A stretch of 64,000 bases of DNA, from the NCBI GenBank assembly GCA_024681775.1, contig JAILAF010000013.1, positions 32,466-96,465 on the forward strand, in the 5' to 3' direction. This stretch comes from Lachnospiraceae bacterium. Lineage in GTDB: Bacteria > Bacillota > Clostridia > Lachnospirales > Lachnospiraceae. The position numbers and the translations under genes were made by a program. Shown one piece after another: positions 25,019-33,357 of this stretch. Under the pieces are notes generated by a model that was not told where the DNA came from, did not search any database, and saw nothing but the letters and a program-made list of their open reading frames with translations. The first letter of the stretch is position 1; each line of letters begins with the position of its first letter.

Positions 25019-26491
25019 ATGAAATACAGACCGGATCGTGCGGAAGCATTGAATATGGCAGCGGAAGGAAGTTACGATATCCTGCCCGTCAGTTGCGAAC
25101 TTCTGTCAGATTTTATCACGCCCATCGAAGCCATGCGCATCCTGAAGGGTGTGTCCACCCATTGCTATCTGCTGGAGTCTGCCGTTGCCAACGAGAAGTG
25201 GGGGCATTACACCTTCCTCGGATATGATCCGAAGCTGGAGATCACCTGCAAGGACGGGAAAATGCAGATCGGAGAGGAAGTCTTTACCACAGAGGATCCT
25301 TCCTTCCACCTGCGGGAGCTTCTGGCGGAATATCGCAGTCCCCGCTTTGAATACCTGCCTTCCTTCACCGGAGGCCTGGTAGGCTATTTTGCATTCGATT
25401 ATCTGTGCTACAGCGAGCCCACGGTTCGCCGCGATATCTCGGACCCCGACCTGTTTAAGGATCTGGATCTGATGCTTTTTGACAAGGTCATCGCTTTTGA
25501 CAATGTGCGTCAGAAGCTGATCCTCATCGCCAATATGCGTACGGAGAATGCGGAGGATGAGTACGACCGCGCCGTGAAGGAGCTCGCCGCCATGGCAGAG
25601 CTTTTGAAAAACGGCAGAAAATCCGACGAACAGCCCGGCAGGCTCCTGGGAGAGGTGAAGCCTCTCTTTGACAGGGAAAGCTACTGCGCCATGGTGGAGA
25701 AGGGCAAGCACCACATCAAGGAAGGAGATATCTTCCAGATCGTGCTTTCCAATCAGCTTTCCGCACCCTTTGAGGGTTCGCTGTTAAACACGTACCGTGT
25801 GCTGCGCACCATCAATCCGTCCCCCTACATGTTCTATTTTGCAGGGACGGATGTGGAGGTGGCCGGTGCTTCTCCCGAGACGCTGGTCAAGCTGGAGGAC
25901 GGGTTGCTGCGCACCTTTCCGCTGGCAGGAACCCGGAAGCGCGGCGCCACGGAGGAAGAGGACCGGAAGCTGGAGGCGGAGCTCCTGGCGGACGAGAAGG
26001 AGCTGGCTGAGCACAACATGCTGGTGGACCTGGGGCGGAACGACCTGGGGAAGATCAGCGCGTTCGGCTCCGTGGAGGTGGAAAAATATCACTCCATCGA
26101 GCGCTATTCCCATGTGATGCACATCGGCTCCACCGTGAGGGGCACCATCCGCAAGGATAAGGACGCCCTGGATGCCATCGAGGCGGTACTGCCTGCAGGC
26201 ACCCTCTCCGGTGCACCGAAGATCAGGGCGTGTCAGCTCATCGAGGAGCTGGAGAACAGCAGGCGCGGCATCTACGGCGGCGCCGTGGGTTATATCGACT
26301 TTACCGGCAACATGGATACCTGTATCGCCATCCGTCTGGTTTTTCAGAAGAACGGAAAAGTCTTCGTACAGAGCGGCGCAGGCATCGTGGCGGATTCCGT
26401 TCCCGAGAAGGAATATGAGGAGTGCCTGAACAAGGCAAAAGCCTCTCTTCATGCGCTGGAACTGGCTGAGGAAGAAGAGGGGGTACGGTAG
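25019..26491 (+). CDS. trpE: Anthranilate synthase component I
   Basis: Converts chorismate and ammonia (from TrpG) to anthranilate in tryptophan synthesis. The 490-residue length fits TrpE. The N-terminal LLES motif (residues 51-54), part of the tryptophan feedback site, favours TrpE over PabB. The chorismate-binding domain has IFQIVLSNQLSAPF, TFPLAGTRKRGATEEED, LVDLGRNDLG, LPAGTLSGAPKI and GAGIVADSVPEKEY. ATG 25019 follows GAGGGGA. trpG starts 3 bp after the stop, so they are translated together. The rest of the trp pathway is not in this window. Confidence 0.93.
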   Translation: MKYRPDRAEALNMAAEGSYDILPVSCELLSDFITPIEAMRILKGVSTHCYLLESAVANEKWGHYTFLGYDPKLEITCKDGKMQIGEEVFTTEDPSFHLRELLAEYRSPRFEYLPSFTGGLVGYFAFDYLCYSEPTVRRDISDPDLFKDLDLMLFDKVIAFDNVRQKLILIANMRTENAEDEYDRAVKELAAMAELLKNGRKSDEQPGRLLGEVKPLFDRESYCAMVEKGKHHIKEGDIFQIVLSNQLSAPFEGSLLNTYRVLRTINPSPYMFYFAGTDVEVAGASPETLVKLEDGLLRTFPLAGTRKRGATEEEDRKLEAELLADEKELAEHNMLVDLGRNDLGKISAFGSVEVEKYHSIERYSHVMHIGSTVRGTIRKDKDALDAIEAVLPAGTLSGAPKIRACQLIEELENSRRGIYGGAVGYIDFTGNMDTCIAIRLVFQKNGKVFVQSGAGIVADSVPEKEYEECLNKAKASLHALELAEEEEGVR

Positions 26492-26493
26492 AT

Positions 26494-27057
26494 ATGATCC
26501 TGCTGATCGATAATTATGACAGCTTTTCCTATAACCTGTTTCAGCTCATCGGCGAGATCAATCCTGACATCCGTGTCATTCGAAACGATGAGATGACGAT
26601 TTCCGAGATCCGGGCGCTGAACCCTGACCGCGTGATCCTTTCTCCCGGCCCCGGGAGACCGGAGGATGCGGGGATCATTGTGGATGCGGTCCTGGGACTG
26701 GGCCGGGATATCCCGCTCCTGGGAGTCTGCCTGGGACACCAGGCCATCTGCATGGCGCTGGGAGCTACCGTGACCTATGCCCGGGAATTGATGCACGGAA
26801 AGCAGTCCGTGGCGAAACTGGATACTGCCTCCCGGCTTTTTGCGGGATGTCCCGAAGAGGCGCCGGTGGCCAGGTACCACTCCCTGGCTGCGGATCCGGA
26901 TACCATCCCCGATTGCCTGAAGGTGACCGCAAGGACGGCGGACGGAGAAGTGATGGCCGTGGAGCACAGGGAGTATCCCATCTACGGCGTGCAATTCCAT
27001 CCCGAATCCATCCTGACACCCGACGGGCGGCAGATGCTGCGGAATTTTCTGAACTGA
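26494..27057 (+). CDS. trpG: Anthranilate synthase component II (glutamine amidotransferase)
   Basis: Class I glutamine amidotransferase that supplies ammonia to TrpE. The 187-residue length is standard. It has DNYDSFSYNL, the oxyanion SPGPGRPEDAG, the nucleophile block LGVCLGHQAI (Cys), YHSL and the triad VQFHPESILTPDG. It could also serve PabB (dual-function PabA/TrpG) because no pabA is seen here. A 19-bp piece of its 3' end is repeated 87 bp downstream. Confidence 0.93.
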   Translation: MILLIDNYDSFSYNLFQLIGEINPDIRVIRNDEMTISEIRALNPDRVILSPGPGRPEDAGIIVDAVLGLGRDIPLLGVCLGHQAICMALGATVTYARELMHGKQSVAKLDTASRLFAGCPEEAPVARYHSLAADPDTIPDCLKVTARTADGEVMAVEHREYPIYGVQFHPESILTPDGRQMLRNFLN

Positions 27058-27127
27058 TTTTTGCCTCACGGATGCAACCGTGTGATCCTGCACTGCGTTT
27101 CGGCCCCGGACGGGCGGCAGATGCTGC
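27022..27127 (+). repeat. Direct repeat of the trpG 3' end
   Basis: GACGGGCGGCAGATGCTGC occurs at 27022-27040 in trpG and again at 27109-27127, just before the NUDIX ribosome site, in the frame that again reads PDGRQML. Confidence 0.9.
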
Positions 27128-27141
27128 ATGAGGAACCTGTA

Positions 27142-27606
27142 ATGAAAGAGACGACCCTCTGTTATCTGGAGCGCGACGGCGCCTATCTGATGCTGCTGCG
27201 CAACAAGAAGGAAAAGGATGTGAACGCCGGCAAATGGATCGGCGTGGGCGGACATCTGGAAGAGGGTGAGACCCCGGAGGCATGTGCCAGACGGGAGATT
27301 GCGGAAGAGACGGGACTGGTCCCGGGGGAGATGCGTTACCGCGGCATCATCGATTTTCTCTTCCTGACAGACCGCTCCGAGGATGAGCGGATGTATCTGT
27401 ATACCTCTACGGATTTTGAAGGCGAGCCTTCGGAATGCAATGAGGGTACTTTGCGGTGGATCCCCAAGGGGGATCTGATGGATTTAAACCTCTGGGAGGG
27501 AGACCGTATTTTCCTGCGGATCCTTTTGGAGGACGGCGGATTTTTCAAGCTCCGCATGGCCTATGAGGGAGACCGGCTGGTCTCCGCTCAGGAAATGAAC
27601 GATTAA
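27142..27606 (+). CDS. NUDIX hydrolase, 8-oxo-dGTP diphosphatase-like
   Basis: A 154-residue MutT-type pyrophosphohydrolase. The NUDIX box starts GHLEEGETPEAC and continues RREIAEETGL, which satisfies GX5EX7REUXEEXGU. The neighbouring sequence (TLCYLERDGAYLMLLRNKK, NAGKWIGVGG, YLYTSTDFEGEPSE) resembles Firmicutes MutT/YtkD-like 8-oxo-(d)GTP or general NTP pyrophosphatases. I chose ATG 27142 after GAGGAA; the longer frame upstream includes duplicated trpG sequence. The gene lies between two copies of AACTGATTTTTGC (27052 and 27605). Confidence 0.85.
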   Translation: MKETTLCYLERDGAYLMLLRNKKEKDVNAGKWIGVGGHLEEGETPEACARREIAEETGLVPGEMRYRGIIDFLFLTDRSEDERMYLYTSTDFEGEPSECNEGTLRWIPKGDLMDLNLWEGDRIFLRILLEDGGFFKLRMAYEGDRLVSAQEMND

Positions 27607-27713
27607 CTGATTTTTGCATGATCCCTGCTGGGGGTGCCTTTTTTCCGCACGCCTTTTTGCGCCCGGTTGAGCGTATTTTTTGTCCCCGGCGGTTCGTAGA
27701 TAGAGAGCGCATT

Positions 27714-29093
27714 GTGATATTTTCAGGATTTGCTTTTCTGGTACGGTTTTTGCCGTGCTTTTTACTCATATACTTTCTTACCCCTGCCAGATTCCGCAGC
27801 GGCATCCTCTTTCTGGGGAGCCTGGTCTTTTATGCCATCGGAGAACCGGCGGGGATCCTCCTGCTTCTGGGAGAGCTTCTGGTAAACCATGCCCTGTATA
27901 CCCTGGGAAGACATCTGGGGAGACGCTGGCCAGGCGTCCTGGCAGCACTGCTGGATATCGCAGTGCTGGCAGGCTTTAAATATCTGCCCTTCTACGGAAA
28001 CAGCCTCTTTACGCTTCTCGGGATGGATCCGGATGCGGTGCGCATCGCCATGCCGGCGGGCATCAGTTTCTTTACCTTCCGCATGATCTCTTTCTTAAGC
28101 GACGAGCATCCGACGAAACAGAAAAAACGGCGGGTGAACTTCCCGGAGTACGCTGCCTACGTGGCCTTTTTCCCGCATATGATCTCCGGCCCCGTTACGA
28201 AATACAGTGAGATGGAAGGGGGGCTTCTGAAGAATGCCTTCTCGAAGGAGAAGGCGGAAGAGGGCGTAAAGCTCCTGGTCATCGGACTGTCTTACAAGCT
28301 GCTGCTGGGGGATCCCCTGGGCACTGTCTGGAACAGTGTGCAGACGGCCGGGACGGCGGGCCTGGGTGCGGGCGTTGCCTGGCTGGGCGCCATCGCCTAT
28401 ACACTGCAGATCTATTTTGATTTCTTCGGCTACTCCCTCATGGCCATCGGCCTCGGTAAAATCCTGGGGTTCCACCTGCCGGAGAACTTTAAAGAGCCCT
28501 ACAGCGCCACTTCTTTTTCGGACTTCTGGCGCAGATGGCATATCACCCTGGGCAGATGGTTCCGGGAGTACGTCTACATCCCCCTGGGAGGCTCCAGGCG
28601 CGGCGCTTTCCGCACCATCCTGAATCTGCTGATCGTTTGGGCTCTCACCGGGATCTGGCACGGAGCTACCTTAAACTTCCTGCTCTGGGGCGGCGTCTTT
28701 TTTCTGCTGCTGACCCTGGAACGCTTTGTCTACGGGAAACTGCTGAAGAAGGTGCCTCTTTTGGGACATTTCTACGTCCTGTTGCTCCTGCCGGTCACCT
28801 GGGTGATCTTTGCCCTGTCCGATCTGCCGACCCTGCAGGGGTATCTGCTGGCGATGATCGGCATGGCGCCGGGAGAGATCCTGACGGGCAATGCCGTGCT
28901 CCTGCGGATGCTCCACACCTACTGTCCCATCCTCACGGCGGGACTGGTCTTTGCAACGCCGCTGCCCCGAAAGCTCTGGGAAAAATGGGGAAAGAAGTTC
29001 CTGATGAGCCTGGTACTGTTTGCACTGCTTTTGCTCTGCTGCCGTGAGATGACCATCGGCAGTTCCAATCCGTTTTTGTATTTCCGGTTTTAA
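27714..29093 (+). CDS. MBOAT-family O-acyltransferase (AlgI/DltB/PatA-like)
   Basis: Membrane-bound O-acyltransferase of 459 residues with about ten hydrophobic helices, which moves acyl groups across the membrane to polysaccharides or cell-wall polymers. It shows the standard beginning IFSGFAFLVRFLPCFLLIYF, GISFFTFRMISFL, FFPHMISGPVTKYSEM, the NFKEPYSATSFSDFWRRWHI block, and the catalytic His motif GIWHGATLNFLLWG. GTG 27714 starts exactly at the family N-terminus; no ATG is suitable, and the ribosome site is weak. The SGNH protein starts 3 bp after its stop, the classic MBOAT plus SGNH partnership. Confidence 0.9.
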   Translation: MIFSGFAFLVRFLPCFLLIYFLTPARFRSGILFLGSLVFYAIGEPAGILLLLGELLVNHALYTLGRHLGRRWPGVLAALLDIAVLAGFKYLPFYGNSLFTLLGMDPDAVRIAMPAGISFFTFRMISFLSDEHPTKQKKRRVNFPEYAAYVAFFPHMISGPVTKYSEMEGGLLKNAFSKEKAEEGVKLLVIGLSYKLLLGDPLGTVWNSVQTAGTAGLGAGVAWLGAIAYTLQIYFDFFGYSLMAIGLGKILGFHLPENFKEPYSATSFSDFWRRWHITLGRWFREYVYIPLGGSRRGAFRTILNLLIVWALTGIWHGATLNFLLWGGVFFLLLTLERFVYGKLLKKVPLLGHFYVLLLLPVTWVIFALSDLPTLQGYLLAMIGMAPGEILTGNAVLLRMLHTYCPILTAGLVFATPLPRKLWEKWGKKFLMSLVLFALLLLCCREMTIGSSNPFLYFRF

Positions 29094-29096
29094 TTG

Positions 29097-30425
29097 ATGA
29101 AGAGACAGATTGAGATGAAAAAGAAAACACATGCTCCATTTCTGACGATGGTGTCGGCTCTGGGGATTTTGAGCCTCCTGTTTGGCGGCCTTCGGACGGG
29201 CCTGATGTGGCAGAGCGGGAGCGGCGAGGATATGGTAAAAGCATATCTGCGGGATCACGCGGACCGGCCTTTTCTTTCCGATGTGCTGGAGGAGGATTTC
29301 TCCGTGGCGACATTGGAAGAGATCCTGTCGGGTGCAGATCCTTTCGTGATGCAGCAGCTGGCGGACGCGGGAGATCTGCCCGTGGGAGATCCCGGAGACC
29401 TCGGAGGAGGAGATGCATCCGGCGATCTGTCCGGAGAGGACGCAGGCGGCATACCGGAAGGAACGCCCGATGGTACCGGGGAAGGACCTTCCGGAGACGC
29501 GGCCGGAGAAGAAGCGCCCGGAGACGGTCAGGATGCAGACAGAAACGGCGATCCTGCCACCGGCATGGGGGCGGACGATGTGACGGAGCCGGAGGGCACC
29601 GGAGCAGGAGGGGAAGACCTGCCCGCAGGAGACGGTGCCGGTGACGGCGGCGACGGAGCAGGAGAGGATCCCGACCGGGCCGCGGAGCCCTGGCTGGATG
29701 AGGACGGGCTCCAGTATTCCCCCTGCACGGAGTATGTGACCTATGAGCCTGCGGTGACGGATTCCAAGTATTACAGGGACAGAGGCCTCACCGCTCTTAC
29801 CACGACCTATGAGTACAGTCAGGTCGAGGATGATTATTTTGCGGATGCAGCCTTCATCGGGGATTCCCGGATGCTGGGGCTCCATGACTACTCCGGCTGG
29901 AAGGAAACCTCGGATTTTTACTGCGAGAACGGTTTTTCCGTATATAAATGGATGAAGGGCGAGCAGATCTCCCTCATGGCTGCTGGCGTGGCAGGCAGGG
30001 GCGAGAAGGTGGACCTGGAGACCGCCTTTTCCGAGCGCTCCTACGGAAAGGTCTACATCATGGCGGGAATGAATGACCTGGGCTACGGCGATACCGTGAA
30101 GTTTCAGGGATGGATGGGACAGCTCCTGATGATGGTGCGCAGGACCCAGCCCCGGGCGGTGATCTACCTCATCGGAAACCTCCACATCAGCCGGGAGAAG
30201 GACGATACCCAGCCGGCCATGAACAATATCAATACCAATGATAAAAATCTGGCACTGGCGGGACTGGTGAACGGGGAGGACATCTTTTATCTGGATCCCA
30301 ATCCCCTCTTTTGCGATGAGGATGGGTATCTGCAGGCGGAGATCACCTTTGACGGATACCATCTCTATGCGGCCAACTACAGCGAGCTGGCGGATTTTCT
30401 GCGGGAGCATGCAGTGGTCCGGTAA
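29097..30425 (+). CDS. SGNH/GDSL-family hydrolase with acidic linker, MBOAT partner
   Basis: A 442-residue protein. One N-terminal hydrophobic segment (about residues 14-32) anchors it outside the membrane. Residues about 100-200 are a low-complexity Gly/Asp/Glu-rich linker. The catalytic domain has the nucleophile in FIGDSRMLGL (Ser257), an Asn block GMNDLGYG and DGYHLYAANY with the catalytic His. It follows the MBOAT gene directly (TAA, TTG, ATG), so it probably completes O-acetyl transfer to an exopolysaccharide or cell-wall glycan. ATG 29115 is an alternative start. The linker is unusually long. Confidence 0.85.
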   Translation: MKRQIEMKKKTHAPFLTMVSALGILSLLFGGLRTGLMWQSGSGEDMVKAYLRDHADRPFLSDVLEEDFSVATLEEILSGADPFVMQQLADAGDLPVGDPGDLGGGDASGDLSGEDAGGIPEGTPDGTGEGPSGDAAGEEAPGDGQDADRNGDPATGMGADDVTEPEGTGAGGEDLPAGDGAGDGGDGAGEDPDRAAEPWLDEDGLQYSPCTEYVTYEPAVTDSKYYRDRGLTALTTTYEYSQVEDDYFADAAFIGDSRMLGLHDYSGWKETSDFYCENGFSVYKWMKGEQISLMAAGVAGRGEKVDLETAFSERSYGKVYIMAGMNDLGYGDTVKFQGWMGQLLMMVRRTQPRAVIYLIGNLHISREKDDTQPAMNNINTNDKNLALAGLVNGEDIFYLDPNPLFCDEDGYLQAEITFDGYHLYAANYSELADFLREHAVVR

Positions 30426-30444
30426 CCTCCCGCCCCGCACTTCC

Positions 30445-30475
30445 GGATCCGTCCGATTTCTTTTGGGATCCGTCC
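30445..30475 (+). promoter_or_regulatory. Direct repeat upstream of the Fe-S scaffold promoter
   Basis: GGATCCGTCC occurs at 30445-30454 and 30466-30475, 21 bp apart (two helical turns), and ends 9 bp before the -35 hexamer. The placement fits an activator site. Confidence 0.4.
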
Positions 30476-30484
30476 AAATCACTA

Positions 30485-30514
30485 TTGAGAAAAATTACCC
30501 TTTAGTGGTATGAT
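30485..30514 (+). promoter_or_regulatory. Promoter of the Fe-S scaffold/GGGtGRT operon
   Basis: TTGAGA (30485-30490), 18 bp, TATGAT (30509-30514), 59 bp before ATG 30573, which has an AAGGAGG site. Confidence 0.75.
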
Positions 30515-30572
30515 ATTGCAGTAGTCTTTCGTGTTCCGATAAGATACGCAATCTATTAAGGAGGTTTGTTAC

Positions 30573-31265
30573 ATGATTTATTCTACAGAAGTAAAAGCGA
30601 TGTGTCCTGTACACCAGGGCGTTCATCACGGCGCTGCTCCCATTCCTGAAGAAGCAAAATGGGTAAAGGCTAAGGAAGTAAAGGACATCTCCGGATACAC
30701 CCACGGTATCGGCTGGTGTGCTCCTCAGCAGGGCTGCTGCAAGCTGAGCCTGAACGTGAAGGACGGCATCATTCAGGAAGCTCTGGTGGAGACCATCGGA
30801 TGCTCCGGTATGACCCACTCCGCAGCTATGGCATCCGAGATCCTTCCCGGACTGACCGTTCTGGAAGCACTGAACACCGACCTCGTCTGCGATGCCATCA
30901 ACACCGCAATGAGAGAGCTTTTCCTTCAGATCGTATACGGCCGTACCCAGTCTGCATTTTCCGAGGGCGGACTGCAGATCGGTGCAGGTCTTGAGGACCT
31001 CGGCAAGGGCGCACGTTCCATGGTAGGTACCACCTACGGCACCCTGGAGAAAGGCCCCAGATACCTGGAGCTGACCGACGGCTATATCACTCACCTTGCT
31101 CTGGACGAGAATGATGAGATCATCGGTTACAAGTACATCAACTTCGGCAAGATGATGGACTTCATCAAGGCCGGCGAAGATGTTGTCAAGGCAGTGGAGA
31201 AGGCTTCCGGTCAGTATGGCCGCGTTGCTGACGCTGTAAGACTGATTGACCCTCGTAAAGAGTGA
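30573..31265 (+). CDS. Iron-sulfur cluster assembly scaffold-like protein
   Basis: A 230-residue protein of the IscU/NifU-N-like group found beside GGGtGRT proteins. Candidate cluster or metal ligands are MCPVHQGVHHG near the N-terminus, WCAPQQGCCK and ETIGCSGMTHSAAMASE; the last resembles the scaffold motif of IscU/SufU. It may bind an Fe-S cluster or zinc, but its client is not known. Codon use and the AAGGAGG site imply strong expression. The GGGtGRT gene starts 18 bp after its stop, with its own GGGAGG site. Confidence 0.82.
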   Translation: MIYSTEVKAMCPVHQGVHHGAAPIPEEAKWVKAKEVKDISGYTHGIGWCAPQQGCCKLSLNVKDGIIQEALVETIGCSGMTHSAAMASEILPGLTVLEALNTDLVCDAINTAMRELFLQIVYGRTQSAFSEGGLQIGAGLEDLGKGARSMVGTTYGTLEKGPRYLELTDGYITHLALDENDEIIGYKYINFGKMMDFIKAGEDVVKAVEKASGQYGRVADAVRLIDPRKE

Positions 31266-31283
31266 TAAAGGGAGGATAGGAAA

Positions 31284-32303
31284 ATGGCAAAGTTTGAATC
31301 TTACGAAAGAAGAGAGCCTCAGATCCTTGCTAAGCTCGCTGAGTACGGGATCAAATCCATCGATGAGGCGGAAGCAATCACCAAGGACGCAGGTCTGGAT
31401 ATTTACCACCTGATCGAGGGCATTCAGCCCATCTGTTTTGAGAATGCAAAGTGGGCATACACCGTAGGTGCTGCCATCGCCATCAAGAAGGGCTGCCGTA
31501 AGGCTGCAGACGCTGCAGCTGCCATCGGCGAGGGCCTTCAGGCATTCTGCATCCCCGGTTCCGTTGCAGACACCCGTAAGGTAGGTCTGGGCCACGGCAA
31601 CCTGGGCAAGATGCTTCTGGAGGAGGAGACCGAGTGCTTTGCATTCCTGGCAGGCCATGAGTCCTTCGCAGCAGCTGAGGGCGCAATCGGTATCGCAGAG
31701 AAGGCAAACAAGGTCCGTACCAAGCCCCTCCGCGTCATCCTGAACGGTCTGGGCAAGGACGCTGCACAGATCATTTCCCGTATCAACGGCTTCACCTTCG
31801 TTGAGACCGAGTACGATCCTTACACCAACACAGTAAAGGAAGTCTCCAGAACCTGCTACTCCAAGGACGCTAACAGCCCCAGAGCAAAGGTAAACTGCTA
31901 CGGTGCAAACGATGTCTGCGAAGGCGTTGCCATCATGTGGAAGGAGAACGTGGACGTATCCATCACCGGTAACTCCACCAACCCCACCAGATTCCAGCAC
32001 CCCGTTGCAGGTACCTACAAGAAGGAGAGACTGGAAGCAGGCAAGAAGTACTTCTCCGTTGCTTCCGGCGGCGGCACCGGCCGTACCCTGCATCCCGATA
32101 ACATGGCTGCAGGTCCCGCTTCCTACGGTATGACCGATACCATGGGCCGTATGCACTCTGATGCACAGTTTGCAGGCTCCTCTTCCGTTCCCGCACACGT
32201 TGAGATGATGGGTCTCATCGGCGCAGGTAACAACCCGATGGTTGGTATGACCGTTTCTACGGCCGTTTCCATCGAGGAGGCTGCAAAGGCAGGCAAGTTC
32301 TAA
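31284..32303 (+). CDS. GGGtGRT protein (conserved, function unknown)
   Basis: A 339-residue protein named after its conserved motif, present here as SVASGGGTGRTLHPDN. Other strongly patterned segments are IPGSVADTRKVGLGHGNLGK, FAFLAGHESFAAAEGA and VEMMGLIGAGNNPMVGMTVS. It contains no signal peptide or membrane helix and is probably cytoplasmic. Glycine-rich loops suggest nucleotide or cofactor binding, but I know of no demonstrated activity. It is co-transcribed with the Fe-S scaffold-like gene, and a strong terminator follows. High expression is suggested by codon choice. Confidence 0.88.
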   Translation: MAKFESYERREPQILAKLAEYGIKSIDEAEAITKDAGLDIYHLIEGIQPICFENAKWAYTVGAAIAIKKGCRKAADAAAAIGEGLQAFCIPGSVADTRKVGLGHGNLGKMLLEEETECFAFLAGHESFAAAEGAIGIAEKANKVRTKPLRVILNGLGKDAAQIISRINGFTFVETEYDPYTNTVKEVSRTCYSKDANSPRAKVNCYGANDVCEGVAIMWKENVDVSITGNSTNPTRFQHPVAGTYKKERLEAGKKYFSVASGGGTGRTLHPDNMAAGPASYGMTDTMGRMHSDAQFAGSSSVPAHVEMMGLIGAGNNPMVGMTVSTAVSIEEAAKAGKF

Positions 32304-32328
32304 GAAATCGTTGTTACATGATTTCTGA

Positions 32329-32360
32329 CAGGGGAGACGGTTTCGTCTCCCCTGTTTTTT
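32329..32360 (+). terminator. Intrinsic terminator of the GGGtGRT operon
   Basis: An 11-bp stem CAGGGGAGACG with loop GTTT, then six T. Confidence 0.95.
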
Positions 32361-32385
32361 ACCGTCACTACTTTACTATGCTAAC

Positions 32386-32414
32386 TTGACAAAGGGACAG
32401 GAAAAAAGTATGCT
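32386..32414 (+). promoter_or_regulatory. Promoter of the amino-acid ABC transporter operon
   Basis: Consensus TTGACA (32386-32391), 17 bp, TATGCT (32409-32414), 50 bp before the start codon. Confidence 0.85.
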
Positions 32415-32463
32415 CGACATGGTGCTTTCCATAATATGCACCGGAGAGAGTGAGGAGAAGATT

Positions 32464-33264
32464 ATGAAAAAGAAGATTTCCGTTATGTTGATCTGTGCTC
32501 TGACTGTCTGTGCTGCACTGGCAGGATGCGGGAAAAAGTCAGGGCAAACCGCCAAGTCCTCTGAAGACATGGTGTATGCGGTGGAGGCCGGTTCCGCAGG
32601 CGAGGAGATTGCCAAGGCCAACGGTTTTAAAGTCAATGTGGTGGCTTCCCAGGCCGATGCGCTGATGGAGGTGGCTTCCGGTACTTCCGACGCTGCCATC
32701 ATCGATCTGCTGATGGCAGGCGCCATGATCGGTGAGGGTACCAGCTATCCCCAGCTGACCCACACGGTAGAGCTTACCAGCGAGAAGTATGTGGTAGGCT
32801 GCCGCAAGGGCTCCGATATGAAAGGCTTCATCGATACCATGTTCCAGACAATGTACGAGGACGGCTCCATGCAGGAGATCGCTAAGAAGTATGGCGTTCA
32901 GGACAGCCTGGTGAAGCCCGAGGTAGATGTGGTTGCCGTTCAGCAGGGCGGCGATTCCGCATATATCAGAGAGAAAGGTACCTTGATTGTGGGTATTACC
33001 GATTTCGCTCCCATGGATTACACTGATGAGAACGGCGAGTGGATCGGCTTCGACGCGGATATGGCAAGAGCTCTGGCTGAAGAGATGGGCCTTGAGATCA
33101 AGTTTGTGGAGATCGACTGGGACAACAAGACCATGGAGCTGGATTCCAAGAATATCGATCTGGTATGGAATGGCATGACCCTCACCGACGAGGTTGCAGC
33201 ATCCATGAACTGCTCCGTACCTTATTGCAACAATGCACAGGTCGTTGTCGTACCTGCAAAGTAA
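32464..33264 (+). CDS. Amino-acid ABC transporter binding lipoprotein, apparently circularly permuted
   Basis: A 266-residue lipoprotein (lipobox LAGC, Cys22) that should capture an amino acid outside the membrane for the adjacent permease. The usual SBP_bac_3 order is reversed: residues 37-105 match lobe 2 (VEAGSAGEE, SQADALMEVASGTSDAAIID), 105-150 match the normal C-terminus (SEKYVVGCRKGSD, MYEDGSMQEIAKKYGV), and only then, at 172-266, comes the normal N-terminal lobe (GTLIVGITDFAPMDYTDENG, WIGFDADMARALA, IDLVWNGMTLT, QVVVVP). The protein ends at the hinge strand. Residues 151-171 would link the old termini. ATG 32464 follows GAGGAGAAG. Substrate not assigned. Confidence 0.88.
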   Translation: MKKKISVMLICALTVCAALAGCGKKSGQTAKSSEDMVYAVEAGSAGEEIAKANGFKVNVVASQADALMEVASGTSDAAIIDLLMAGAMIGEGTSYPQLTHTVELTSEKYVVGCRKGSDMKGFIDTMFQTMYEDGSMQEIAKKYGVQDSLVKPEVDVVAVQQGGDSAYIREKGTLIVGITDFAPMDYTDENGEWIGFDADMARALAEEMGLEIKFVEIDWDNKTMELDSKNIDLVWNGMTLTDEVAASMNCSVPYCNNAQVVVVPAK

Positions 33265-33285
33265 GTTTTACACCAAAGGCGTATG

Positions 33286-33316
33286 GATCCCCCGGCGCAC
33301 CCTGTCGGGGGATCTT
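33286..33316 (+). terminator. Intercistronic hairpin between binding protein and permease
   Basis: GATCCCCCG (33286-33294) pairs with CGGGGGATC (33306-33314), followed by TTGTTGCTTTT. The weak T-tract suggests attenuation, which would give more binding protein than permease. Confidence 0.65.
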
Positions 33317-33357
33317 GTTGCTTTTCCAAACGAAATTGTTTTGAATGAGGGAAGTTT

